Shown piece after piece: positions 17,393 through 24,951 of a DNA stretch of 60,042 nucleotides; within the stretch, counting starts at the first letter, position 1, and the number at the start of each line of letters is the position of its first letter. Location: the NCBI GenBank assembly GCA_947455605.1, contig CANGOX010000010.1:1-60042 (forward strand), written 5' to 3'. The position numbers were made by a program, and so were the translations under genes. This DNA comes from Chitinophagaceae bacterium (GTDB lineage: Bacteria > Bacteroidota > Bacteroidia > Chitinophagales > Chitinophagaceae). The notes below the pieces were generated by a model that worked only from the letters and a program-made list of their open reading frames with translations, had not been told where the DNA came from and ran no database searches.

Positions 17393-18595
17393 ATGAGAAA
17401 ATTAACTTTAACCGTGATCGGTCTGTACATCGGTTTACTCGCCGCTTTTTCGCAAAGTAGTAAGCCGGCAGACTCCACTGTATATAAGCCTAAGAAATTG
17501 ACTTTTGAGGAAGCCAATTTTGTATCCAGCTATTATAAACAGGATGGAAATAATTCTGCCGTAACCGGGGGTATTGGTTCTGAAAAACTGACCGACTATT
17601 CCAATTCCATTGAAGTAAAGTTTTTACGTTACGATAAGAAAAGCAGGAAGCACACCTATGATTTTGAACTGGGGGTAGATCATTATACTTCTGCTTCATC
17701 TGACATGATCGATTCCAAAGCCAATTCTTCTGCTTCGCATGCAGATACTCGTGTGTATCCTTCTGCCAACTGGACCGTAGAGAATGAACAAAAAGGATCC
17801 ACCTTTGGCATGGGTGGTGCGATCTCTTATGAATTTGATTATTTGTCGTTTGGCGGTAATATCAATTTTGCACAGAAAACAAAAAACAAAAGTGGCGAAT
17901 TCAGTGGCAAAGCATTTGCTTACCTGGATAACCTGAAAAAAATATTACCGTTAGAACTAAGAACCGGAAGTACAACACAAAGGGGTGAAAATTATCCAAC
18001 CGCTTCGCGAAATACCTTCGGTACTTCTCTATCCTATTCGCAGATTGTGAATACAAGATTGCAATTGGCATTTTTATTAGATGTGATCTACCAGCAAGGC
18101 TACCTCGGACTTCCTTTTCACCGTGTGTATTTCAACAACGGATCAGAACAGGTAGAAAATCTTCCCACCTCAAGGTTGAAAATACCTTTAGGTTTCCGTG
18201 CCAATTATTTTATTGGTGACAATCTGATACTGAGAGGTTACTACCGTTATTATCATGATGATTGGGGACTGGATGCACATACATTTAATGTAGAGACTTC
18301 GATCAAGTTCACACCGTTTGTTTCCCTAACACCGTTCTATCGCTATTACACACAAACAGGCGTGAAGTATTTTGCAGCTTACGGCGCCCATAAAACGAGT
18401 GATCAGTATTTTACGAGTAACTATGATCTATCAAAATTCAATAGCCAGTATTTTGGAGCAGGAATAAGATTGGTTCCGCCGAAAGGAGTTTTTGGTATGG
18501 AACATTTGAATATGCTCGAACTACGTTACGGACATTATACAAAGAATATTGGAATGAATTCAGATGTGGTTTCTCTGAATTTAAAATTCAAATAA
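17393..18595 (+). CDS. DUF3570 outer-membrane beta-barrel protein
   Basis: A 400-residue exported protein with a signal peptide (about 1-20, GLYIGLLAAFSQ). The rest alternates hydrophobic and polar residues rich in Tyr, Phe and Ser, typical of an outer-membrane barrel, and ends in LNLKFK. Segments such as KLTDYSNSIEVKFLRYDKK fit DUF3570. It follows the DUF4266 lipoprotein by 21 bases and is probably co-transcribed with it. A strong hairpin terminator follows. The family is recognised but its function is not known. Confidence 0.85.
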   Translation: MRKLTLTVIGLYIGLLAAFSQSSKPADSTVYKPKKLTFEEANFVSSYYKQDGNNSAVTGGIGSEKLTDYSNSIEVKFLRYDKKSRKHTYDFELGVDHYTSASSDMIDSKANSSASHADTRVYPSANWTVENEQKGSTFGMGGAISYEFDYLSFGGNINFAQKTKNKSGEFSGKAFAYLDNLKKILPLELRTGSTTQRGENYPTASRNTFGTSLSYSQIVNTRLQLAFLLDVIYQQGYLGLPFHRVYFNNGSEQVENLPTSRLKIPLGFRANYFIGDNLILRGYYRYYHDDWGLDAHTFNVETSIKFTPFVSLTPFYRYYTQTGVKYFAAYGAHKTSDQYFTSNYDLSKFNSQYFGAGIRLVPPKGVFGMEHLNMLELRYGHYTKNIGMNSDVVSLNLKFK

Positions 18596-18613
18596 GACCC
18601 ATACGCATGATTG

Positions 18614-18650
18614 AAAAGGGATGTACTTTATTGTACATCCCTTTTTATTT
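18614..18650 (+). terminator. Intrinsic terminator after the DUF3570 gene
   Basis: A perfect 13-bp stem (AAAAGGGATGTAC and its complement) with a 6-base loop, followed by a T-rich tail. It ends the thioredoxin-DUF4266-DUF3570 unit 18 bases after the last stop codon. Confidence 0.85.
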
Positions 18651-18696
18651 ACCCGATCACCAAACAACAAAAAGAAAATATCAGTATTTTCGAAAT

Positions 18697-19653
18697 ATGA
18701 AGCAGGTTTGTTTATTTCTTTTGATTATGGTTTGCTTCAGCAAAACAAACCATGCCCAAAAAGTTGAAAAATTCTATGACTATGAATGGAGACCCTGCGA
18801 AGCCGGCAGTGCCCGTTTTTATTCGCAGATGGAACTAAAGGATTCCGGTTGGGTGCGGCGCGATTATTACCTACCTGCCAGAACGATACAAATGGTAGGG
18901 CTATTTAAAGACAGTTCCGGTCTTGTAAAGAATGGCACTTTCATTTATTTTCATCCCAATAAAGTATTGTCTTCTTCGGGCCGTTATGTTAACAATAAAA
19001 AAGACGGAATTTGGATAAGCTGGCATGAAAATGCATTTATGAAGGATTCGATAGTATATGATGCGGGTGAAGAAATAGGCACAGCCCTGCATTGGCACAA
19101 TAACGGTTATGTGCAGGATTCAATCGTACACAAGCCGGATGGTACCGCAGTATCTGTTTCCTGGTTTGATAACGGCGAAGTATCATCTGCCGGGCGTATG
19201 AATATGTTGGGAGGTTATATAGGTAAATGGCAGTTCTTTCACAAGAACGGGCAACTCAGTTCAGAAGAAGTATATGATAATGGAAAGCTGGTAAGTAGAA
19301 AATATTATTCAGAGAATGGTACACCACAACCGGATACCGGAGCCGTTAGTACACCCGCCAGTTTTCCGGGAGGTGTAGAAAAGTGGACAAAATTTCTCGA
19401 CAAAAATTTTTACTGGCCTGCCCATTATCGGTTGGTAAATGGCGATAAAGCGATCATACGGGTAGAATTTACCGTTGATGAAACCGGTACAGTAAAAGAT
19501 ATTTACTTAAGTGTACCCTTTGAGCCCGCATTTAACGAGATCGTGATCAGAACCCTGCGCAACTCACCCAAATGGATACCTGCTGTTTCGCATAACCGGA
19601 AAATAGCGTTTGTTCATAGGCAGCGGGTTGGGTTTGTAGAGAATAAAGATTAA
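18697..19653 (+). CDS. Exported MORN-repeat protein with TonB C-terminal domain
   Basis: A 318-residue protein. The start MKQVCLFLLIMVCFSKTNHA gives a clear signal peptide; the open frame upstream would overlap the terminator. The middle (about 70-215) holds repeated MORN/YwqK-like units such as GTFIYFHPNKVLSSSGRYVNNKKDGIWISW. The last 90 residues resemble a TonB C-terminal domain (KAIIRVEFTVDETGTVKDIYL, then IVIRTLRNSPKWIPA). Proteins with this architecture are common in Bacteroidota; a periplasmic interaction role is likely but unproven. Confidence 0.82.
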   Translation: MKQVCLFLLIMVCFSKTNHAQKVEKFYDYEWRPCEAGSARFYSQMELKDSGWVRRDYYLPARTIQMVGLFKDSSGLVKNGTFIYFHPNKVLSSSGRYVNNKKDGIWISWHENAFMKDSIVYDAGEEIGTALHWHNNGYVQDSIVHKPDGTAVSVSWFDNGEVSSAGRMNMLGGYIGKWQFFHKNGQLSSEEVYDNGKLVSRKYYSENGTPQPDTGAVSTPASFPGGVEKWTKFLDKNFYWPAHYRLVNGDKAIIRVEFTVDETGTVKDIYLSVPFEPAFNEIVIRTLRNSPKWIPAVSHNRKIAFVHRQRVGFVENKD

Positions 19654-19655
19654 TT

Positions 19656-20729
19656 TCAAAATAATCTCCCCTGTTCCCCCGGCCTTTTAAACTGCGTACA
19701 ATCCAGCTCCCATCTTTCTGCATTCAGTTTATAAATTTTATTGTACTTCTTAAACTGCTGCCCCACCAGATCTGAGATAGGCCCCTCGCCACGCATACGT
19801 ATGCCATAACGGCTGTCATTCACTTTCCCGCCATGACCATGTTCTATCATATGCCAGACCTTATCTGCCCTGTCGGGAAAATTCTTGTATAACCAATCAT
19901 GAAAGATGAGTTTGATCGCGCCATTCAATCTTATAAACGTATAGGCACTGAATGTGGCACCGTTTTCACTCGCCGCTTCCATAATTCGCTGCATCTCATG
20001 TTCATTCAATCCCGGTATCATTGGGCCCAGCATTACACCGGCGCGTACGCCTGCATCACTCAATTCTTTGATCACACGTAATCTTTGTTTGGCCGTGGTT
20101 GTACGTGGTTCCATGGCCCGCCGCAGGTCTTCATTAAAGGAAGTGATGCTGACCAATACACTCACTAATTTTTTCTTTGCCATTTCCTGCAGTAGTTTGG
20201 TATCGCGCAATATACCTGCGTTCTTGGTGATCATGCCTACCGGCTGGTTAAACTCATTACACACTTCCAGTATCTGCCTGGTCAATTCAAACTTTTTTTC
20301 TGCAGGTTGATAACAGTCTGTGTTACCACTGATACTAATGGGTACACATTCCCAGTTCTTATGCATTAAAAATTTGCGCAGCAGTTCCGGCGCATTCTTT
20401 TTTACAATGATCTTTCTTTCAAAATCGAGTCCGGCGCTGTAACCCCAGTATTCATGGGCATTACGGGCATAACAATAGATACAGCCATGTTCACAGCCCT
20501 GGTAGGGGTTCATACTGTACCACATGCCCACATCCGGACTGTCTACTTTATTCACAATACTCTTGGCATGGTCTTCCAGGTAAACCGTGGCAGAATTGGG
20601 TTCACTCCAGTCGTCAATACTTTCTATCTGATCCCTGATCCTTTCATTTTTCAAAAACCGGTTTTTGGGATTGAACTGGGCGCCGCGGCCTTTGAGGTAT
20701 TGATTTTCGTTTTGTATTTCGTTTTCCAT
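19656..20729 (-). CDS. Radical SAM protein, PA0069/spore photoproduct lyase-like family
   Basis: A 357-residue radical SAM protein. The cluster motif is CEHGCIYCY (C-x3-C-x2-C), preceded by GMWYSMNPYQG and followed by ISGNTDCYQPAE. Downstream are GVMLGPMIPGLNEHEM and ISDLVGQQFKKY. The pattern fits the PA0069 family, distantly related to spore photoproduct lyase; the substrate is unknown. The ATG at MENEIQNENQ was chosen because the longer open frame starts inside repeat-rich sequence. It lies in a block with 2H phosphoesterases and umuDC, which hints at nucleic-acid repair. Confidence 0.85.
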   Translation of the reverse strand: MENEIQNENQYLKGRGAQFNPKNRFLKNERIRDQIESIDDWSEPNSATVYLEDHAKSIVNKVDSPDVGMWYSMNPYQGCEHGCIYCYARNAHEYWGYSAGLDFERKIIVKKNAPELLRKFLMHKNWECVPISISGNTDCYQPAEKKFELTRQILEVCNEFNQPVGMITKNAGILRDTKLLQEMAKKKLVSVLVSITSFNEDLRRAMEPRTTTAKQRLRVIKELSDAGVRAGVMLGPMIPGLNEHEMQRIMEAASENGATFSAYTFIRLNGAIKLIFHDWLYKNFPDRADKVWHMIEHGHGGKVNDSRYGIRMRGEGPISDLVGQQFKKYNKIYKLNAERWELDCTQFKRPGEQGRLF

Positions 20730-20746
20730 AGCAAAATGTTTTACCC

Positions 20747-20890
20747 ATCCCGTCGAGCTTCGCGGCCACCCCTCAGTACGTAGCAAGGAGAGGAAACTCT
20801 TTTTAATTTCACGCGCTTTCCCGGCTAAGCCGGGAAAGATTACCCCACTCTTTTGGAGAGGGGTAACGAGCGAAGCAAAGTTGGGGAGGG
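20747..20890. repeat. GC-rich REP-like palindromes
   Basis: The gap between two minus-strand genes holds a perfect 11-bp palindrome CTTTCCCGGCT-A-AGCCGGGAAAG (about 20818-20840), plus the words ACCCCACTC, GAGAGGGGTAA and GGGGAGGGTCAG. Similar words recur at 32.2 kb. Nothing else is seen here. Confidence 0.6.
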
Positions 20891-21496
20891 TCAGGCGAAC
20901 AGTTCGCCTTGTGTGGTAATTACTTTCTCATTCATAAGTCTGAATTTCCTGACCGTCTCATACTTCTTCTCCCCATCCCTCTTCCGTAACAGCAACAAAT
21001 GATCCGCCACAAACTTTCCGGTAAAATGGGTATTACTCATTTCCAACCATCCTTTCTCATATTGCCAGGGCAATAATTTTCGGGCGATGTTGATATAGGG
21101 GTCTGTAATAAAATGCGGTTTGCGGTCTTTATCTATTTTCAATAAATGCTGTATCGGCCTGAATGATTTTACCAGGTCAATGATCGGGTTCTTCGTGGTC
21201 ACATTCAAAAAAATACTGTGTGCAGGAAAACTTCCAAAATCATTCAGCTCCACCACAAACGATGCATGTTCCGTTGCGATCAGTTGTAACCGATGCACAA
21301 TTCTTTGTTCGATCATTTCAAATTGCTCAAACCTGATCAGGCTGATATTCGGTTTACCGGTAACGGATGGTGCACAATCATAGCTTTTACCAAAATCATT
21401 TTTCAGCTGCATGATCTCTTCACGCAAAGCCTCATGCGGTTGCAGCACCAGTAAATAATCTGCTGTTGCGTATTCAGAAAGCATCTCAGTATTCAT
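20891..21496 (-). CDS. 2H phosphoesterase-like protein with altered first histidine motif
   Basis: A 201-residue member of the 2'-5' RNA ligase/2H phosphoesterase-like family. It starts at MNTEMLSEYATADYLLVLQ; an upstream open frame runs into repeat sequence and was rejected. The first catalytic motif, HxT/S in active members, reads KPNISL with Asn50 instead of His. The second motif AHSIFL keeps His93. The neighbouring paralogue has both histidines. It may therefore be catalytically weak or act by binding. The stop lies next to GC-rich repeat sequence. Confidence 0.78.
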   Translation of the reverse strand: MNTEMLSEYATADYLLVLQPHEALREEIMQLKNDFGKSYDCAPSVTGKPNISLIRFEQFEMIEQRIVHRLQLIATEHASFVVELNDFGSFPAHSIFLNVTTKNPIIDLVKSFRPIQHLLKIDKDRKPHFITDPYINIARKLLPWQYEKGWLEMSNTHFTGKFVADHLLLLRKRDGEKKYETVRKFRLMNEKVITTQGELFA

Positions 21497-21560
21497 AGGG
21501 GGATCGTCTAATTTTTTTTCCACTAAATCCATCCTCCCTCTCAGGGAGGGCCGGGAGAGT
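21497..21560. repeat. Palindromic CCTCCCT/AGGGAGG repeat between the 2H genes
   Basis: CCTCCCTCTCAGGGAGG (about 21532-21548) is a short palindrome followed by GCCGGGAGAGTTCAGGGGAG. The second part touches the stop codon of the upstream 2H gene. Confidence 0.55.
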
Positions 21561-22154
21561 TCAGGGGAGCAGGCCAAACACATTAACCTGCTTACAATTA
21601 TCAAAGGGGTTGATCCTACGCAGCAACACCAGTTCTTTCACAGAAAACGAAGCATGAAATGTTTTTTCAGCATACCATTTTACCGCTTCGCTATACGTGG
21701 TTTGTTCGAGTTTTCCGGCAATAGGTAAATACGGATTGGTGACCAGCTGCATCTCCGGACAACCATACCCGCGTATATATTGATCCACCACTTTCAACTC
21801 TTTTGCCAGTTGCTGAAAGGGTTCGTGATCCTGTACCCGCAGGTAAATGGTATGCGGCCGGTATGCACCATACTGGTTCAGCGTAACCCGAAAACTTTTT
21901 TTACTGCTGATGATCCGGTGCATCCACCGGATGATGGTCTCTTCCATGGCTTCCCCTGCCAGAAAACTGGCTATGGTGATATGTGGCTTTGTGTTGGCAG
22001 CAGCGGGTGCTGTAAAGTGCGCAGAAAAGAATTGTTTTTCTTCCATGATCTGCGCATCTACCGATGCATCAGGCCTGGCCACCAACAGGTATTCAGAGAA
22101 CCCGTTTACCTGTGCAGGACTGAATATTTTATGAGTTATGGTTTCCGTATCCAT
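21561..22154 (-). CDS. 2H phosphoesterase-like protein (2'-5' RNA ligase family)
   Basis: A 197-residue protein with both histidine motifs: KPHITI (His58-x-Thr60) and RPHTIYL (His101). Such proteins act on 2',5' or cyclic phosphodiester linkages in RNA or nucleotides. It is a tandem paralogue of the next gene: both share YLLV at the start, the NTKPHIT or GKPNIS segment, an FGSF/YGAY turn and a VTNPYLPIA/ITDPYINIA segment. It is divergently transcribed from umuD, with only 75 bases between the two starts. Confidence 0.82.
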   Translation of the reverse strand: MDTETITHKIFSPAQVNGFSEYLLVARPDASVDAQIMEEKQFFSAHFTAPAAANTKPHITIASFLAGEAMEETIIRWMHRIISSKKSFRVTLNQYGAYRPHTIYLRVQDHEPFQQLAKELKVVDQYIRGYGCPEMQLVTNPYLPIAGKLEQTTYSEAVKWYAEKTFHASFSVKELVLLRRINPFDNCKQVNVFGLLP

Positions 22155-22229
22155 AAATAAATTTTTAACGTGGGTAATGATTTTAGCATAAATTTACTAA
22201 ATATCTTAGCATTTCAAAATTTAATTTAT

Positions 22230-22661
22230 ATGGACGGGGAACAATGGTATGGGGCCGCCTACAAAGGCTCGAAGAAGTTTAACCAGTGGGATGTACCCTC
22301 TGCCAATGCCACCGGTTTTGGTGCCGCGGCCGACGATTATGCAGAACGCGGCATAGACCTGAACGAACAGTTGATCCGCAATAAACCGGCCACTTTCTTC
22401 TTCCGCATGAACAGCGATGCCATGATCGATGCAGGTATCTTCAGCGGCGATGTTCTCATTGTAGACAGAAGCATCAAAGCTGTGAACGGAAAGATCATCG
22501 TAGCCATCATTAACGGAGAACTGCTTGTTCGCAGACTGCAGGTAAATATTAAAGGGGTTACGTTAATTGCAGAAAATAAAAAGTATGGAAACATACAGGT
22601 AGAAGAATTCAGCAATTATGCGGCATGGGGAGTTGTTGTTTATTCCATTCATACCCCCTAG
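22230..22661 (+). CDS. umuD: UmuD/LexA-fold protein lacking the protease dyad
   Basis: A 143-residue UmuD homologue. It carries the UmuD landmarks ATGFGAAADDYAERGIDLN, ATFFFRMNSDAMIDAGI, GDVLIVDRSI and AIINGELLVRRLQV. At the position of the catalytic serine (Ser60 of E. coli UmuD, in GDSM) the codon is GCC, giving Ala64 in SDAM. At the catalytic lysine (Lys97, in VKK) it reads VRR, with Arg101. It therefore probably cannot self-cleave. The start MDGEQWYG was chosen over an ATG 20 codons upstream. The stop TAG lies inside the left repeat of a DUF559 element, so the C-terminus may be altered. umuC follows that element. Confidence 0.88.
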   Translation: MDGEQWYGAAYKGSKKFNQWDVPSANATGFGAAADDYAERGIDLNEQLIRNKPATFFFRMNSDAMIDAGIFSGDVLIVDRSIKAVNGKIIVAIINGELLVRRLQVNIKGVTLIAENKKYGNIQVEEFSNYAAWGVVVYSIHTP

Positions 22662-22679
22662 CCCCCTGAAGGGGGAATT
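22655..22679 (+). repeat. Left 25-bp inverted repeat of the DUF559 element
   Basis: CCCCTAGCCCCCTGAAGGGG then GAATT. It is the exact inverse of 22917-22941 and is itself partly palindromic. It supplies the umuD stop codon. Confidence 0.9.
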
Positions 22680-22708
22680 TGTTTTGTTACACATTTATGT
22701 TTTGTTAT

Positions 22709-22938
22709 ATGAAAAGGAAAATGTTTTATGATGCAAATTCGTTATTGAAGCTGATGGAAATATTCACAACAAAGAGGATGTTCAACTTGCAGATATTGAA
22801 CGACAAAAATCATTAGAGTCAACCGGTCTGCAGGTAATCCGCTTCACCAATAATGACATTCTAAATAACCCTGAACAAGTAATTGAGCAGATAAATATTA
22901 TTTTAACCACAAAATTAATTCCCCCTTCAGGGGGCTAG
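22709..22938 (+). pseudogene. DUF559 endonuclease-like remnant, frameshifted and internally deleted
   Basis: An N-terminal start MKRKMFYDANS resembles DUF559 openings. In another frame from about 22738 the conserved C-terminal part reads FVIEADGNIHN, then DIERQKSLESTGLQVIRFTNNDIL and NPEQVIEQINII, ending at TAG inside the right repeat. Intact DUF559 proteins are about 110-130 residues; the central part is missing here and the frames do not join. The flanking 25-bp inverted repeats suggest it arrived as a unit. Confidence 0.82.
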
Positions 22939-22941
22939 GGG
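22917..22941 (-). repeat. Right 25-bp inverted repeat of the DUF559 element
   Basis: Exact inverse of the left copy. It ends two bases before the umuC ATG, so the element sits precisely between the two genes. Confidence 0.9.
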
Positions 22942-22943
22942 TT

Positions 22944-24224
22944 ATGCGCGCCATAGTTGATTGTAACAGTTTTTACTGCTCCTGCGAGCGTTTGTTCCGG
23001 CCAAATCTCCAGAACAAAGCCGTAGTGGTATTGAGCAATAACGATGGCTGTATCATCTCCCGTACGGATGAAGCCAAAGCCCTGGGTGTGGAAATGGCCG
23101 GACCCTATTTTAAAGCAAGGCCGCTGATCGAAAAATACGGAGTAGCGGCTTTCTCATCCAACTACCATTTATATGGTGATCTCAGCTGGCGTGTAATGGA
23201 AACCTTGCGCAGGATACTGCCACCCCATTGCGTAGAAGTGTATTCTGTTGACGAATGTTTTATCGATCTTTCACATATTGCCTCGCAGGATCTGCAATCG
23301 TTCGCTTTACATATGCGTGAAACCGTTGAGCAATGGACCGGCATCAAAGTGTCTATCGGTGTAGCACCTACCAAAGTGTTGAGCAAAGTAGCCAACCGCT
23401 TATCTAAAAAAAATAAAGAAGCCACCAACTGTGTACTGGTATTAAACACACCACGCAAAACAGAGCAGGCCCTGAAACGAACACCCATTGAAGATGTGTG
23501 GGGTGTGGGTTCTCAGTATGCCGATAAACTGCGGCGCATGTACATCGATACGGCATACGACCTGAGCATCAAAGACATTCAATGGGCCGGAAAAAATCTG
23601 GGCGGCGTAACCGGTATGCGCCTGGTTCGTGAACTCAAAGGCATCGAAAGCATACAGATGCTGGATGAACTGGTAAATAAAAAAATGATCGCCACCACAC
23701 GTATGTTCGGATCACCCGTTACAGATCTGAAAGATATTAAAGAGGCGGTAGCCACTTACACATCACGCGCCGCAGAAAAATTAAGAAGACAACATAGTGC
23801 TGCCAATACAGTGAGTGTTTTTGTGGTTCCCAAAGAAGAATCACAGTCCACACGTTTTCGTCACGGCCCCTCCATTGGCAGTCACATTATTTTGCCATTG
23901 GCCACTTCTTCTACCAATGAACTCATTAAACCTGCAATGGCATTGGTAGAACGTTTATACGAAACCGGCAAGATCTATAAAAAAGCCGGCGTAATGCTCA
24001 GCGGCATTGTACCGGACAATTCGATACAAGGCAATCTCTTTGCGGCACCCGAACAAAACAAGAACCGCATGCTCATGAGCATGATCGATAATGTGAATTT
24101 TGCGATGCGGGATGATGTATTAAAATTTGCTTCCTCCGGCACCACCCGCGACTGGAAGATGCGCCAGGAACTCCGAAGTCCCAGATATACAACACGTTGG
24201 GAAGAAATGTATGAGATCAGATAA
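22944..24224 (+). CDS. umuC: Y-family DNA polymerase UmuC
   Basis: Error-prone translesion polymerase, the catalytic subunit of a Pol V-like enzyme. It has 426 residues, the normal size. Palm residues are Asp6 in IVDCNSFYCSCE and the Asp103-Glu104 pair in VYSVDECFID. SNNDGCIISRTDEAK and the thumb segment VWGVGSQYADKL follow. The little-finger and C-terminal UmuC domains are complete (NLFAAPEQNKNRMLMSMIDNVN near the end). Its start follows a repeat directly, so expression may depend on read-through from umuD across the DUF559 element. Confidence 0.95.
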   Translation: MRAIVDCNSFYCSCERLFRPNLQNKAVVVLSNNDGCIISRTDEAKALGVEMAGPYFKARPLIEKYGVAAFSSNYHLYGDLSWRVMETLRRILPPHCVEVYSVDECFIDLSHIASQDLQSFALHMRETVEQWTGIKVSIGVAPTKVLSKVANRLSKKNKEATNCVLVLNTPRKTEQALKRTPIEDVWGVGSQYADKLRRMYIDTAYDLSIKDIQWAGKNLGGVTGMRLVRELKGIESIQMLDELVNKKMIATTRMFGSPVTDLKDIKEAVATYTSRAAEKLRRQHSAANTVSVFVVPKEESQSTRFRHGPSIGSHIILPLATSSTNELIKPAMALVERLYETGKIYKKAGVMLSGIVPDNSIQGNLFAAPEQNKNRMLMSMIDNVNFAMRDDVLKFASSGTTRDWKMRQELRSPRYTTRWEEMYEIR

Positions 24225-24599
24225 CCGACATATCATTGATTGGACAAAGGCCACCATTATTATTGATATAACACTATTATTATCTCAGTACGTGAAACAG
24301 AATGGTGGTCTATATACCTTATCGGCTGAACATACTTGATCAGCCAAGTACATCTTTTATTCTTCTCTATCCTCTGAAAAGTAACCACAAATACTACCGT
24401 ATTTACTATCTCGCTATTAGAAAATAGTTTAACTAAAATCGGGTGTTTTAACGGTGTTTTAAATTGGAAAATCCCTCTACTTTCGATCTGCCATATTTCC
24501 AATTCGAAATTTCTTACATCAGTAATCAATGAATAAGAGATCCAAATAAAATATAGCCCTTAATAGATAAACCATTTTTAAATTCTTAAACTCTCAACC
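24225..24599. other. AT-rich intergenic region without a recognised gene
   Basis: 375 bases between umuC and a small secreted-protein gene. A direct repeat GGTGTTTTAA is seen near 24442-24461, and the left arm of a long-range 15-bp inverted repeat is at 24548-24562. Candidate -7 boxes are weak. No coding sequence is supported. The base composition changes here to more AT-rich, matching the following three genes. Confidence 0.6.
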
Positions 24600-24931
24600 A
24601 TGAAAAAAACACTAATTGTCGTTTTACTGTTAAATGCCTTCTTAATTAGCAATGCAGCAACAATGCATAAAACAGGAGATACTAAAACTCGAAAAAATGA
24701 CGGAAAGATCACAAGTATTAAATATACTTTAATCAAAATGGAGAAAAAAGGGTCCTGTGAAATCACTATGAATGCTTCACTAAAAGTGAGCGGTGTAGGC
24801 GTTGAAGTTACCTGCAAGGTAACCGCCGATAATTGCGAAGCTGCTTCTATAGAAGCAAGCAATTGTGTAAAAGCAGCAGTAAAAAGAGTAAAAGCAGCGC
24901 TTGCTTAACTAATATATAAGGGCTATATTTT
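24548..24931. repeat. 15-bp inverted repeat flanking the small secreted-protein gene
   Basis: AAAATATAGCCCTTA (24548-24562) and its exact complement TAAGGGCTATATTTT (24917-24931) lie 37 bases before the start and 8 bases after the stop of the 102-codon gene. In RNA they could pair the untranslated ends; in DNA they could mark the ends of a small inserted cassette. Confidence 0.75.
24600..24908 (+). CDS. Small secreted four-cysteine protein
   Basis: A 102-residue protein with a clear Sec signal peptide (MKKTLIVVLLLNAFLISNAA). The mature part of about 82 residues has cysteines at 53, 72, 79 and 89 and an Ala/Lys/Val-rich end (AAVKRVKAALA). No family is recognised. It is transcribed with, or just before, a GLPGLI protein and a TonB-dependent receptor, and is enclosed by a 15-bp inverted repeat. 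It might be a secreted structural or ligand protein, or a peptide precursor; nothing in the sequence decides. Confidence 0.7.
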   Translation: MKKTLIVVLLLNAFLISNAATMHKTGDTKTRKNDGKITSIKYTLIKMEKKGSCEITMNASLKVSGVGVEVTCKVTADNCEAASIEASNCVKAAVKRVKAALA

Positions 24932-24951
24932 TTATTGCTTAACCCAATGTC

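Noticed and set aside
18607..18696. 30-codon N-terminal extension of the MORN/TonB-C protein
   Set aside because: It covers a strong terminator, and the later ATG starts a proper signal peptide.
22170..22229. 20-codon N-terminal extension of UmuD
   Set aside because: It does not resemble UmuD, and the later ATG gives the usual length. The TTAGCAT words at about 22182 and 22207 look more like promoter or operator sequence, but are too short to call.
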